64,000 bases of DNA. It comes from Canna indica (Eukaryota > Streptophyta > Magnoliopsida > Zingiberales > Cannaceae). Below the pieces are notes generated by a model, which searched no databases, was not told the DNA's origin, and worked only from the letters and a program-made list of their open reading frames with translations. The translations under genes were made by a program, and so were the position numbers. Shown here piece after piece: positions 12,421-24,250 of the stretch. The stretch lies in assembly GCA_034359265.1 (NCBI GenBank), contig CP136897.1, forward strand, positions 23,988,001 through 24,052,000, read 5' to 3'. The stretch's first letter is position 1; each line of letters starts with the position of its first letter.

Positions 12421-12771
12421 GTATGTTACACCCACTTGGCAGCCAACCACCTCAGCCATCCAACCCACATGACACACATGATCAAGGGAGATGAACAGTC
12501 AAGTATATATGAATGTCGTATAAAAAAGAATAAAGGTAGCACTCAATTTAAGAATACAAATTGAAGATAATTCAAGAGTGAGAATTGAAGACTGCTTATA
12601 ATGACATTAAATAAAATGATGTAACTATTAGTGAGCTTTAAAAGTGAGAATTAAAGCTAGTAATTATGGGCAGAATCTGTAATCTTTATATGGAAAAGAA
12701 TGATCGAAGAAGAATGAACACATCAGTTCTCAATTGCAATGTTCTCTACTTCTACTCTCTCTCTCTCTCTC

Positions 12772-13310
12772 TCAGATTTCTTCTAATCCAACTCTCTTAT
12801 TGCAATAAATCCCATCGTGGAGCTTGCAAACTCTTCTCGACCTCGAACTCATGCCTATAGCAAGGTACTTGACATGTTGGTATAATGATGTTGTTATGGC
12901 TTCGTTGTCGAGGCGCATAGTCGCCATGTGGTCTCCAAGACAACGGAGGCGAGCTCCATTAGCAACTGTCACCGAGATGCCGATGTGATAACGAACAGGA
13001 AGGTGGAGACGATATGCCACCGAGGAGCTCAGGAAGTTATGTGTACTACTTGAATCGAGAAGTACACTGATGGGTAACCCGTCAACGGTGCCAGCGATCT
13101 GCATGGTTTAAGGATGTGGGGTGCCCTGTAAAGCCATAATGCGGGGTGAAAGAGGTATTGTAACCTTGGAGTAACGACCCAGAAGATTGACGAAGCATAT
13201 ATGGCGTTTGAGACCACGCCACACGTTCGTACAAGCGGGCGAGTCTCATGGCTTTCGTGAGGTCCATGGGGTTAAGATCCTCGACTAGCACTTGAAGGTT
13301 GACGGTCCAC
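12772..13310 (-). pseudogene. Ty3/gypsy retrotransposon relic: gag C-terminus and aspartic protease
   Basis: On the minus strand, 13310-13082 gives a gag-like piece (LNPMDLTKAMRLARLYE) and 13104-12860 a retropepsin piece (VDGLPISVLLDSSSTHNFLS, then VTVANGARLRCLGD). The usual catalytic DSG reads DSS here. The two pieces lie in overlapping frames, no reverse transcriptase or LTR is visible, and a CT microsatellite (about 12757-12773) lies at the end. It is an inactive fragment. Confidence 0.75.
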
Positions 13311-13560
13311 GAGGTTGAGAGCTTCGATTGTCCATCATGGTGCAGTACCGAGCGGTATCAGTATGAGCGGTATACCGAGCAATACCGCCCGATATGATGC
13401 AGTACTACTGTACCATACTGCACACCATATTGTATGGTACTGCACCATACTGTACAATAGGTACCGATATCGAAAATTATATCGAACTATACCGTATGTC
13501 AGTACGATAGGTATCGGTATATATATATCGGTATCGGTTAAACACAGTGTAATATCCTAG
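13311..13560. repeat. TACCG/CGGTA-rich palindromic repeat
   Basis: Dense alternation of CGGTAT, ATACCG, GTACTG and CAGTAC motifs in both orientations. The vocabulary resembles the ends of the palindromic element at 62837-63499, but I found no clean termini or target duplication here. Confidence 0.45.
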
Positions 13561-13829
13561 ATATTAATATTTATTTTTGTTATTAATTGTGATTGTCAGC
13601 CTAGCGGGCTAGTTCGAGATCGAGCCGAGTTGACTCATGGTTCGGTGCGAGCTTGCGAGCTCGAGTAAGTAGGAATATGAATTTTGCGATTTCTTTTCCT
13701 GCGTAGATAATTTATTTAATTATTTTATTGAGTGTGTTTGAGTTATTAAATTATGGGTGTGCATATAAGTGATGCTTGTATTTAGCATGGGGTTAGTTTG
13801 GGTTAGCGGGTTGTGGATCCGGGTTGATG

Positions 13830-15040
13830 TGAGTGATATTGGAGAAATGGCAACACTAGAAGGGGGGGGGTGAATAGTGTGTTTACTAAATCAATTTGCC
13901 TAAATCCGATTTTAATTATTTTCTTAAGCTACTTAGGCAATTTACGAGTGTATGATTAGATGCGGAAGTGATAAATAATAAAGCAATTAATACAATCAAT
14001 TAATCAGTGCAAACACAAGAATTTATAGTGGTTCAGCCAACTGCCTACTCCACTACCTTAGCTCCACATCAAGAATTTCTAACCAACTACTTTATAGAAC
14101 TTGTGTTTCCCTTTGAATACAACTGAGGACACAATTCTCACCTCTTTGAGAACTCCTCAAACATATTCACCTAGGCAAAAACACAAATCTACGAAGTCTA
14201 ACCCTAAGTGTTTCTCTAGCACACCTAGCAAGCTATTACATATTGAAAACACATCTAAAATAAAACTTCAAATACAATGCAAAAGAGCTTAAGAATAGAG
14301 AGAGGAACCAAAGCTCTTTTCCAAGCCTTCAACGCCTTCAACTCGTCAAGAGGTAGAGCTCGTATTAAAACCCAAGTTGAGGAAGAAAGCTGGGCGCTTG
14401 AGAAAATGTTCACAGAAGAAGAGAGCGTTGTTGATTGATTCTTTGAAGGCTCAAATCTCTCTTTAGAATGCTCAATCAAATCTGTAAGAGTGGGAGAGAG
14501 AGTTAAATGAGTAATATGATGTATATTGGCCAGTCGACCGACTGATCGACAGCTCAAGCGACCGCTGCCTTAATGTCTCTATGCGGTCGACTGACGGGTC
14601 GATCGCCAGACTCAACTCTTGCGTTCATGCAATTCGATTGATCAATCGGTCGACCGACGCAAGTTGCGGCTTCAGCGATTCGCAGATCGGTCGACCAACG
14701 AAGCTATTGCCAATTTTTGGCCTCAGTCGGTCGATCGCCCGGTCGACCGAAGTAGCTACTGCTACTTTACGGCATCCTTCGGACGACCGAACATAGGATG
14801 ATATTGATTTTTTAGCCATTTTTCTTGGGCGCTTCAATTCAGGGCTCCGGCCTTCAACATACGTCAACTTGGAGGGCTTTTCACGTGATCTTTGGACTCG
14901 TCCAAGACGACTTTGGTGCACACGTTGATCTTCGAGAAATTTCCGCGACGAACCTGAGCACGATGATCAATGTCCTTCCGATTTTCTGATTTCTTCCAAT
15001 TTATCCGATCGAGGATATCGAACACTAACCTATATGGAAC
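13830..15040. repeat. High-copy-type plant repeat with GGTCGACCGAC motifs
   Basis: Starts with CACTAGAAGGGGGGGGGTGA and runs through a GTGGTTCAGCCAAC segment, a style of sequence common in high-copy unclassified plant repeats (recognition from memory, not a database match). From 14520 to 14800 the motif GGTCGACCGA and variants such as CGGTCGATCG recur at least eight times in both orientations. Short ORFs here are by-products of the repeat. The far end (14990-15040) leads into the MYB duplication breakpoint. Confidence 0.5.
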
Positions 15041-15279
15041 CATGGATGAAGAGATTCCTTTTACATGGATGAACACTAACCTATACGTGAACACTAAAAT
15101 GTCATAAAGAAGAAAAGAAAAGAAAATAAATTATCATGGATGAAGAGATTCCTTTTACACATGAAGGAGGTTTTTGTCTGATACGCAGCTGATAACATAA
15201 AAAATGTCAAGAAGAATTGAAGGTATAATAACGTAGACAAAAAATTAATGTCAAGAAGAAAACAAAATAAATTACGTAC

Positions 15280-15558
15280 CTGAGCGGCGATGAGGGACCA
15301 TTTATTTCCATGCAGCGCGTGGAGACGATGGATGGCCTTCTCCTCCTCCGCTGTGATGAGGCTGCCGCTATTTCTTCTGAGGCCGGGGCGCAGTTGATTC
15401 AGCCACCGCAGGCGGCAGCTCTTGCCGCAGCGTGAGAGCCCGATCTCCTTCGCCACGGCATTCCAGTTACCCTCCCCGTGCTCTCTGACGTACGCCGTCA
15501 GTGCAGCGTCTTCCTCCGCCGTCCAACGCCCCTTCTTCATCATCGTCATCGTCGTCAT
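15280..15558 (-). pseudogene. Truncated R2R3-MYB copy (R2 and half of R3 only)
   Basis: This exon is identical to exon 1 of the MYB gene at 2405-2683, including the start codon and the GTACGT donor. No partner exon encoding [13 protein letters not shown] lies downstream on the minus strand; the sequence runs into a repeat at about 15095. Reading past the donor gives about 61 hydrophobic intron-encoded residues before a stop at 15094-15096. The product would keep R2 and lack the R3 recognition helix and the C-terminal region. It is most likely a pseudogene. A transcribed dominant-negative or small MYB-like protein is possible because 2.4 kb of upstream DNA came with it (inference). Confidence 0.85.
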
Positions 15559-17363
15559 CGTCGACGTAGGTCGATCACTCGGCTGTCGCCAAAGGAATTC
15601 TTGCTAGCTAGGGAGGGCCGCGCGGGTAATTAAGTGATCGAGGGTTCGCATTTTAAAAAACGCGCCAGTTTTGAAATTAGTGCATAATTTTTCACAATGT
15701 CAAACCTTTTTGACACTGTCAGCTTTATATTTAATTTATAAACTTAATATATTACCTGAGTCAAACTAACTAAATTGCGGTTGATATTTTAACCGATGAT
15801 TTTGATTTCTGAAATTTTGGCAAATCGGCTCAATCATTTTTGATATTTTAACTTTGCGATTGGATTATAACTATCTAGATTTTTCTTTTTCTTTTCGAAA
15901 ATATAACAATTAAAGCTGCTCATTTAATAGCAAATCGAGGGCGTGTTTGTAAAGATGGCTTGATCTGCTCCACATTCGGCCTCTCGAGCTAAGGACATTT
16001 TGTTGTGTGACTCTTTCCTGTTGGCTCTCGCCGCATTTTAATATAATTGCTTAATTTTTTGGTAAAAAAAAAATATATAATTTACTTGGCAACGTACGTA
16101 CGTATGTACATCGGTACATGTACTGCAACAAACAAACTAATTAATTACCGTCCGATCGAAACAAACAAAACTAACTTAGTTTTTGACCATGTCCCCGTTA
16201 TATTACTTCATGGCACAATTAAGACCATGTCACTAACTTTTTGACAATGTCACCATTCATATGCCAGTTATAGGCTTTATATTTTATATAGCCTGATCGT
16301 TGAGCCAAACATTAACTAGTTACGTATTGGAATTTCTCCGCTTTTTCAAATACTTCTTTTCACGAAAATTTTAAAAATAATATTAATTGCTTCACTGTTT
16401 AAGAATTATTTTTTTAATTAAGAAAAACTTGTCTAGCTAGGTTTTAAAATGGGGATGCGTATGATTCATTCTAAGTTTTTGGAATTATTGTAATGTTGAT
16501 ATAAATTAATTAATGTCATCAAACTTAATTGATGATGGTCTACTAAGTTGGTGACTAGTTAATATTATAATAAAAAAATTTAGTACATATGAGAGCTGAA
16601 TTTAGTTTGATCTTTGAATTTTATTTTAAGTTTTACCTTGGCTCTTAAAATTCTAAAAATATTTTGCTTGATATTACACCCTTGTCAACTATGGGTAGCA
16701 CAGGTGATAATAATATTTTATATATTACCTAGATATCTATAGTTCAAATCCTAATATAAGTGACTTTCTGTCTTTATTAAAAAAAAATTGATATTACACA
16801 CTTCACTTAAATTGTATTTGTGTGTTAATGATAATGATATTGCATAATTATTATCACAAAACAATTTTTTTTCCTCTCAAATAAGTGGCTTATATATATA
16901 GGAATAATATGTGATATATTTTTTCCTCCCAAAGATATATATAATATTAATTTTTTAATTCATGCACTAAATAAAATATAAATTCATCTTTTCATATATA
17001 TATATTTTTTGAAACAAACATGCTCGATCTAATAGTATCCACCCGTAGGAGGTTGACAAACTCATAAGATCGAACAATATAATATTCCTACCTTTTATTT
17101 CAAATATTGACTATGTTATTATTAATAAATATTCTTAACTTATAAAGTAAACGAGACTTATAAATGACCTACGTTGAAATGACAATAATTATAATTTTAA
17201 TTGAAATTATATTAACAAAGCATAATTATAATTTTACTATATTAATAAATTAACTACAAACTAACGAATTTATTATCCCAAAATATTTACCAAAAATATC
17301 AAATTTATTATGTTTTATATTTTATTAATCACATATGCGACCGATCCAAACCTAATACATTGA

Positions 17364-17420
17364 TTAATTTAATTTAATTTAATTTAATTTAATTTAATTT
17401 AATTTAATTTAATTTAATTT
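17364..17420 (+). repeat. (AATTT)n pentanucleotide microsatellite
   Basis: About eleven AATTT units in the duplicated segment. The corresponding site near 4493-4515 has only short, interrupted AATTT runs, so the expansion arose after the duplication or was lost from copy 1. Confidence 0.85.
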
Positions 17421-19527
17421 GGGGGTTTATATATATTTTCAATGGATGACTTTAGCAGGATTTAACTACATTATATTAGAAAATGTCTCAGCATTTATTT
17501 ATTTTTTAAAAAAGGGTGTTTTAGAATTTTGAGAGAATCATAAATTATTTATGAATTATTAACAAAATTATAAATAATTTTATGATATTTGTTAAAATCA
17601 TAATTTTTTATGATACCTAAATTGCCTTCTAATTTTATTCATTATAATTATAATGACAATAGTCTCTAACTATTTTTATTTGCATTTCATTGCATGCTTA
17701 ATTTTAAATTTGATATTTTATGACATTAATAAATTTAAGAAATTTGACATTTCATGACATGCTAATTACAACTATATTATTAGTTAGCGAATTTGATGAA
17801 CCGTCTATAACTGATTTTATGTGTATTTTACTACGTAGAAAAAAATTAAATTTGACATTTTCATGCAGTTAATAAATCTAAACACCTAAAATATGGTATT
17901 AATTAATTGAAGTTGTATTGGCAGATAGAAACTTTTCATCAAATTTCTTAAATGTAAATATACAAAAGTCCCAAATAGTTAATATTATAATAGAAACTTC
18001 ACTATATTAGTTGGTAAGGACGTTTCACCAAAGTCTTTACTACTAAAAATATGTTATTCAGCAACGGTGATCAGCAACAGCCGCTCAGACCGTTATAATT
18101 TCTAACGGTGTTCTTACGATCGCTCGCGCTGTTGTAGATGTGATATATCTGCAACGGCTTTGTTACGACCACTCGAGCCGTTGCTAACAAGTGGATGGCG
18201 CGAACACGATGCGAAAATGAAATAACTTATTTGCAACGGCTTACTAAAGGCCGCCACGGTCGTTGTTAATGATATTATCACATTAGCAACGGCTACTGCA
18301 TCAATCACTCTTTAGTCGATCGCGCGCTCGCGGCACGAAAATAAAATACTTATCAGCAAAGGCATTGCAAAGGTCGCGTAGCCTTTGCTGATGATGTTAG
18401 TTATCAGCAACAGCGTTCTAACGGAGAGTGACCCATTGATAATTAATGATGTTACTTATCAGCAACGGTTTTCTAACAGATGAGTGAGCCATTGTTGATA
18501 TATTTATTTAACTCAACCCGAATCGCGCCGCCCCTTTCCTCCTTCTTCTTTGCTTCTACTGCCGCCGCTGCCGATCTCCGCCCGCCCGTCGTCGTGGCCG
18601 GCCATCGTCGCCCGCCGACGCCATTCGCCATCGCCGCCCACTCCAAGTAATTTCAGCGCCCCCTCTCCTATTTATTGTAGAACCATCTAAAACCCTAGGT
18701 TTAGGGTTTTGGCCGGCCGTCGACGATCGAAGCATTGTCCAGTGTCCGACATATGTCAAACATTGGACGCCAGCGCAACCGAAAAAGTGAGTTAATATTT
18801 AGGATTTTTTTAACCCTAAATTTTTTTATTACTCTAATTAATTATCTATATTAATTATTTACTGTTAAGATAAATTTTTCATATTTTAGATAAAATTTTC
18901 ATGTTTTAGGTTAATTTTTCATGTTTAAGACTAATCTTGGTTAAATGTTTAGATTATAATGTTTAATATTTTTTTTAATGTTAATTAGATTTAGATTTAG
19001 TTTTAGGTTAATAATCTATGTTAATTGTTTACTGTTTAGATAAATTATTCATATTTTAGATTAATTTTTCATGTTTTAGGTTAATTTTTCATGTTTAGAT
19101 TAATCTAGGTTAAATGTTTAATGTTTAATGTTTAGATTTATTTTCATGTATTTTAATGCTAATTAAATTTAGATATAGTTTTAGATTATATTTGTTAATT
19201 AATTTTTAGTTTAGATTAATTTTAATGCTAATATTTAGATTTAGATTAATTAGAATGGTCCACTTTGGACCCGCGCTCGAATCGTCCACTTTGGACTCGT
19301 GTCGGAATCGTCCACCGTGGACTCGAATCAGCATCAAAAAATTTAAAAAATAATCATCCATCCGATCGACGAGTTGATATGTTTCACGTACGCATCGACG
19401 AGTCGAATATGATTTAGCAAAATCTTAGATCCGTTTCGGGGTTGTATATTCGTGTAAAAGAAGTAGATGATCTTTTATACAACGTACAACCCTTAAATTA
19501 TCCCTAATTGGACAATTTAGAAATATA

Positions 19528-19713
19528 GTTATTTGTATTGCACTTAGTTTTTTTTTAATCGTTAACTTATTCTTAAATTTTAGCTATTGTATCTCTCTTG
19601 TTCTCCGATACGCGCCTAGATGATATGCGTATTCAGAGAACTGTAGGGAGATACTGCCGAAATTTATAATGAAGTTAGCGGTTAAAAGAAATACTTAGTG
19701 CAATATGAATAAC
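19528..19713. other. Leader hairpin of CACTA-1
   Basis: Imperfect ~85-nt inverted repeat from GTTATTTGTATTGCAC to GTGCAATATGAATAAC, with a central loop around CTAGATGATATG. It corresponds position by position to the hairpin in CACTA-2 (27914-28103). The innermost ~25 nt of each arm are nearly unchanged between the elements while the outer arms differ more. It ends about 77 nt before the transposase start region. Confidence 0.8.
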
Positions 19714-19789
19714 ATGAATCCCGAATGGAATATGACCATCTCACCTATAAAGACATTAACTGAAGATATTGTCATTGATTGGTAGAATC

Positions 19790-22712
19790 GTGTTGGGCGA
19801 TCGAAGTTGGATGTACTGACGTTTTGATCGTGGAGTTTTAACGAATGAGTTTCTCTTAGGCGTAACTTACTTCCTAAATTTTGCCTATTCGAATCAGAAA
19901 TTTATTAGCGCCGGTCATAAAATCCGAGGTCCGTCCTGCATTTGCATGAATGAACAATTTTTGGATCGGAAAACTATCACTCTGCATCTGTATAGTAAAG
20001 AATTTGCACCAAGATATTTTATATAGACTTATCACGGGGAGTCACGTGAAGTCGGGACATCGAGCAATCATGTCATTCAGACATATGGTGAATCTTCCTC
20101 TGCTGGTATTTCTTCATCCAGTTTATCTAATCTGTATAGAATTATGATATTTGATAGTCTTGGGGGCCAATTCCAACTGAATGATAATGTCCATCAGCCA
20201 GTTACTGAGACGTCAATGCCACCAGATACTACAAGTGTTGATATCACAGAATTTTCATCAGAAGTACAACATGCGGTAGAGATTGAATTACCGAATAAAG
20301 AAGCCGCAGAATTTTACGAGATGTTGAAAGCTGACGATGAACCTTTGTATGAGAATTGTTCTAAATACACTAGATTTTCGATGATTTGATATGCTAACAG
20401 TTTATAATTTATCGCCGTCAATATGTATGAAAGATGAATTTATTTATCTTTCGATGATTATTCCAAATCCTAACGGTCCGCGAAAAGAAATTGACGTGTT
20501 TCTCAGACCCTTGATAGATGAATTGAAAATATTGTGGACTGAGGGAGCTGTCACTTATGATTGTCACCGAAAGCAAAATTTCAATTTAAAGGCTGCGGTC
20601 GTGTGGACAATCAATGATTTCCCGGCTTACGGCATGTTGTCTGGTTGGAGCACTCACGGCCAACTCTCTTGTCTGTATTGTATGGAACACTCTAAATCAT
20701 CAGTCTTCAGAATGGACGGAAAATCTCATTCTTTGATTGTCATCGTCGATTCCTGTCAGCTAAGCATCAGTATCGAAGGAATCGTAATAAATTTACTAAG
20801 GACAGAGTCGAAGAGATGAGCCACCACCGATGTTGTCTGATGAACAAATGTTAGCACGTGTTTCAACACTTCCAGATATAATGTTTGGTCGGAATGAAAG
20901 AGTGTCGGACTTTGGTCAAACACATAACTGGGTGAAAAAAATATCTTTTGGGAATTTTCGTATTGGAGTTCATTACTCATTCAACATAATTTGGATGTCA
21001 TGCATATTGAAAAAATGTGTTTGATAATTTTTTCAACACTTTGATAGATGTTTCCGAAAAAACTAAAGATAATGTCAAGGACCGACATGATCTGAAAATA
21101 CTTTGTAAGAGGCCGGAGTTAGAGTTACAAGAGGTCAACAGACGATATCTGAAGCCGAAGGCCCCGTATGTGTTAAATAAACAACAGATCAAAGATGTTT
21201 GTCAATGGATAAAAGAACTCAGATTACCCGATGAATATGCCTCAAACTTATCTCGATGTGTGAACGTCGATGATTGTAAAGTATCAGGGATGAAGAGCCA
21301 TGATTGCCATGTATTCATGCAGAGATTGTTTTCAATCGCATTTCGAGATCTTCTACCTAATAATATTTGAGGTCCATTGACTGAATTAAGTATGTTTTTT
21401 AGAAACATTTGTGCAAATGTCCTTCGAGTCGAAGATATGTCAGTATTTGAAAGTAATATTATTGAAATTATATACAAGCTGGAGCAGTTTTTCCCTCCTG
21501 CATTCTTTGACTCGATGAAGTATCTACCGATACACTTGGCATACGAGGCACGAGTTGGTGGCCCCGTTCAATATCGGTGGATGTGCTTATTTGAAATATA
21601 CATGAATCGTCTGAAGAAAAAAGTAAAGAACACTGCAGCTGTTGAACGATCAATATCTGAATTGTATATCATCCAAGAAATTTCAATATTCTGCTCATTT
21701 TACTTTGAATCGACAATGCAGACAAGATTTGATCGTCCTCCACGTAACGACAACGGGGGAGTTCGATATTCAGATGGACGTTTAAATATATTATATCACT
21801 CTGGTCATGCTTTTGGTTCTCGTCCATCACGACACTTAAGCGATGAATAGTATCATTTGACATAATTGTACGTATTACTCAATTGTCCAGAGATCGAACA
21901 ATTCATTGAAATATTTGACATTGAGATAGTGCAAAAATACTCTATTTACAACGATGAAGAATTGGAGAGATTACATAATCATAATTTCCCTACTTGGATT
22001 CGGGCTTACAGCAAAGATCACAGAGCTGAAATAGATGAAAGAATATTTGAGTTTATTAGTGGACCGTCGCAACTAGTGTCGTGTTATAGCAGATATTTTG
22101 TTAATGGGTATAAATTTCACACGGTTGAATATGTATTTATAAAGAAGACGATGAATGTCGAAGGTCTGCGTGAAAGGGACAACGTATGTTGAATGTGATA
22201 TGGATTTTTATGGACTGGTAGAAGAAGTGATAGAATTGCACTACTTCGGCTTGAAATTAGTTATCCTATTTAGATGTCATTGGTTCGATACAACAGAAAG
22301 GGGCATGAAAGTTCATCCAAAATACAAACTTGTTGAAGTTAATTACAAATCAAAATTGACAGCAAATGAGCCTTTTATATTGGCATCACAAGCCGAACAA
22401 GTATATTACGCGAATTATCCGACTATAAATAAAGATAAAGCAGATTGGTGTGTTGTCTGTAAGACTAAAGCTAGAGGAAGAATCGATATGATAGCGGAAG
22501 AAAATGAGCTAATACCTGATGTGACAGATGATTTCTATTAAGAAGAGGATCCTCCCGCAGTAGATTGTATTATTCTAATACTCGAAGATGCGGACACAGC
22601 GTTAGTTCAATTAGAAGTTGAATATGTTGATGATGATGATCATGAAGTGGAGGAAGTTGAAGATGAAGAAGAAGAAGAATTCGAAGACTATTACTCAGAT
22701 GGTGAAGAATAA
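19790..22712 (+). pseudogene. CACTA-1 transposase (TNP2-type) relic
   Basis: Homologous to the transposase of CACTA-2 but decayed. The start codon position reads GTG (19790-19792). There is an internal deletion of about 550 bp after KYTRFS (near 20380) that removes the first part of the tnp2 domain. Stops and frameshifts occur near 20388, 20818, 21368 and 21848. Recognisable blocks are the tnp2 core (LTVYNLSPS, WTINDFPAYGMLSGWSTHG), the DUF4218 region (FFPPAFFDSMKYLPIHLAYE), the DUF4216 region (YVECDMDFYGLVEEVIELH) and an acidic C-terminus. It retains TGG (Trp) where the CACTA-2 gene has an amber stop. Confidence 0.88.
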
Positions 22713-22784
22713 TTGTAAGTATATCTTCTATTAAATCTATCTCTACTATATATATAATCTAATTATATGCTTATTCGACATATA

Positions 22785-22885
22785 TGGTGGGTCGTGGTTA
22801 TCGTCGGACGAGAGCTTCGGAGTCTCCGATCGGTCACACTCTAGCACTTCCTCCTACTGCTGATCCTCCTGCCGCTGATCCTCGT
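22785..22885 (+). pseudogene. CACTA-1 second gene, exon 1 fragment
   Basis: Matches exon 1 of the TNPA-like gene of CACTA-2 (31726 onward: VGRGYRRTRASESPIGHT here). It is cut off after about 100 bp, where similarity to CACTA-2 ends. Confidence 0.75.
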
Positions 22886-23072
22886 GCCCCTAACAATATA
22901 TGAAAGTCCCTAACAATAATTTTTTTAATCTTATATTTATTTTACTTCATATGAAATTTCACATTTGATTTGTATATGAAATTCACAAATCTAGGCATCT
23001 AAATTGGGTTTTAGGTGAAGTTTGTATACAATAAAAAGCATATAATTAAAATTAATATTTAATTGTACTATT

Positions 23073-24250
23073 TTGAATGAATTGTTTGGCCTCTTGCTTG
23101 CGGAAAAAATATCCAAGATTTTCCTTCCTATTTATCCCAATAAGGACAAATTTATTTGGTGGCCGGAAAATTCAGGTCGAGTTTGTACGAAATCTGCTTA
23201 CAATTTTATCTCTCGGGATATTTATACTAATTCTAATAATCTTCCTCGGTGGACTTTAATTTAGAAATCAAAAATTAGCCCTCAGATTAAAATTTTCATT
23301 TGAAAACTTTTTCATAAAAAACTGCCTACTGCGGATAAATTATTTCGTTTTGGTATCATTAATTCCCCCAGTTGTATCCTTTGCGGCAGCCTTCCGAATG
23401 ATATTAATCATATCTTCATGGAATGTGAGGTAGCTAGGATCCTATGGGAAATAATGGAGCGGCGGTTTAAAGGTATCGATACTTTGGCTCAGAATTTAAG
23501 TTTAAACGTAGTTGGTAACTAGAATTATTCCAATAATATCTCTCCAATTCTGGTGGCTCTCTGTTTTAACTCATTTTATTCCATCTGGTTGGCTCGAAAT
23601 AGAGTGGTTTTTGAACAGACTCGACCTTCGATTTACTCTATTATTGCTAAAGTCATCGCATTAACGGTTGACTATGCGGATAACCCATCGTCTGAGGGAA
23701 ATAAGATTGTGCATATTCCTGGATATAGCTAGCATCCTTCCTCCTTTAATGTTTTTAAATGGAATATTGATGCTTCTATCGCTATGGATGGTATTGCTGG
23801 GTCTTTTGCTTTATTTGTAGAGATTATAAAGAGAATCTGGTTTATGCTTCTGCGTACTTCAACCAAAATAAGTCAGTTTTGAAAAATGAAGCTTTAGCTA
23901 TTAGACTTGCTAATGATAAAGCTATGTTTCTCGACCATGGGAAAATTCATATTGAGTCTGATTCTAAATCCATTGTTGATATATGCAATAAACTAATTGA
24001 TTCTCATTGGCATATTCGAAACATTATTAATACATCATTATTGATGTAGAAAATTTGAGTTGATTACTATCACCCATATTGGTAGAGATGCCAACAAAGC
24101 TGCAGATTGGCTAGCAAAGCATGCTAGGAAGATGGAACAACATTTTAATTGGGACCATGACTGCCTTCTGATCTTGTAAATATTATAAATTTAGAGGCCG
24201 ATACTCTCACTGTTGTTTAGTTACTAGTTTTTTTATTTTGGAAAAAAAAT
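23073..24250 (+). pseudogene. LINE 3' end: zf-RVT and RNase H relic
   Basis: Broken frames give a zf-RVT domain (FIWWPENSGRVCTKSAYNF, then PSCILCGSLPNDINHIFMEC and ARILWEIM) and an RNase H-like domain (FKWNIDAS near 23757, DANKAADWLAKHARK near 24090). Order and content match the C-terminus of a plant L1-type ORF2. At least six stops or shifts are present. The reading ends at 24178, followed by a short untranslated tail with an A-rich run near 24241-24249. Upstream reverse transcriptase is missing, as expected for a 5'-truncated insertion. Confidence 0.82.

Larger units (their letters stand above)
15096..17991. repeat. Segmental duplication, copy 2 (MYB exon 1 plus upstream DNA)
   Basis: Second copy of 2222-5124 in the same orientation. 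It starts inside the MYB intron, so exon 2 of the gene is missing. Its promoter side is complete and ends within 50 bp of the 5' end of CACTA-1. Differences include a pentanucleotide expansion at 17364-17420 and small indels near 16430 and 16680. Confidence 0.92.
18038..22885 (+). mobile_element. CACTA-1: 3'-truncated CACTA (En/Spm) transposon
   Basis: The 5' end reads TACTACTAAAAA, one or two changes from the CACTACTAGAAA end of CACTA-2. It is followed by subterminal repeats on CAGCAACGGC/GCCGTTGC (18060-18490). Then come a leader with a short version of the 26-bp array (19257-19330), the conserved hairpin (19528-19713), the transposase relic (19790-22712) and the first part of the second gene (from 22785). 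Similarity to CACTA-2 ends near 22885. The remaining exons and the 3' end are missing, so the element cannot move by itself. Confidence 0.85.

Noticed and set aside
14581..14921. Arg/Ser-rich overlapping ORFs on both strands
   Set aside because: Created by the GGTCGACCGA repeats.
17340..17425. CRISPR-like or satellite array
   Set aside because: Simple pentanucleotide microsatellite without spacers; eukaryotic context.
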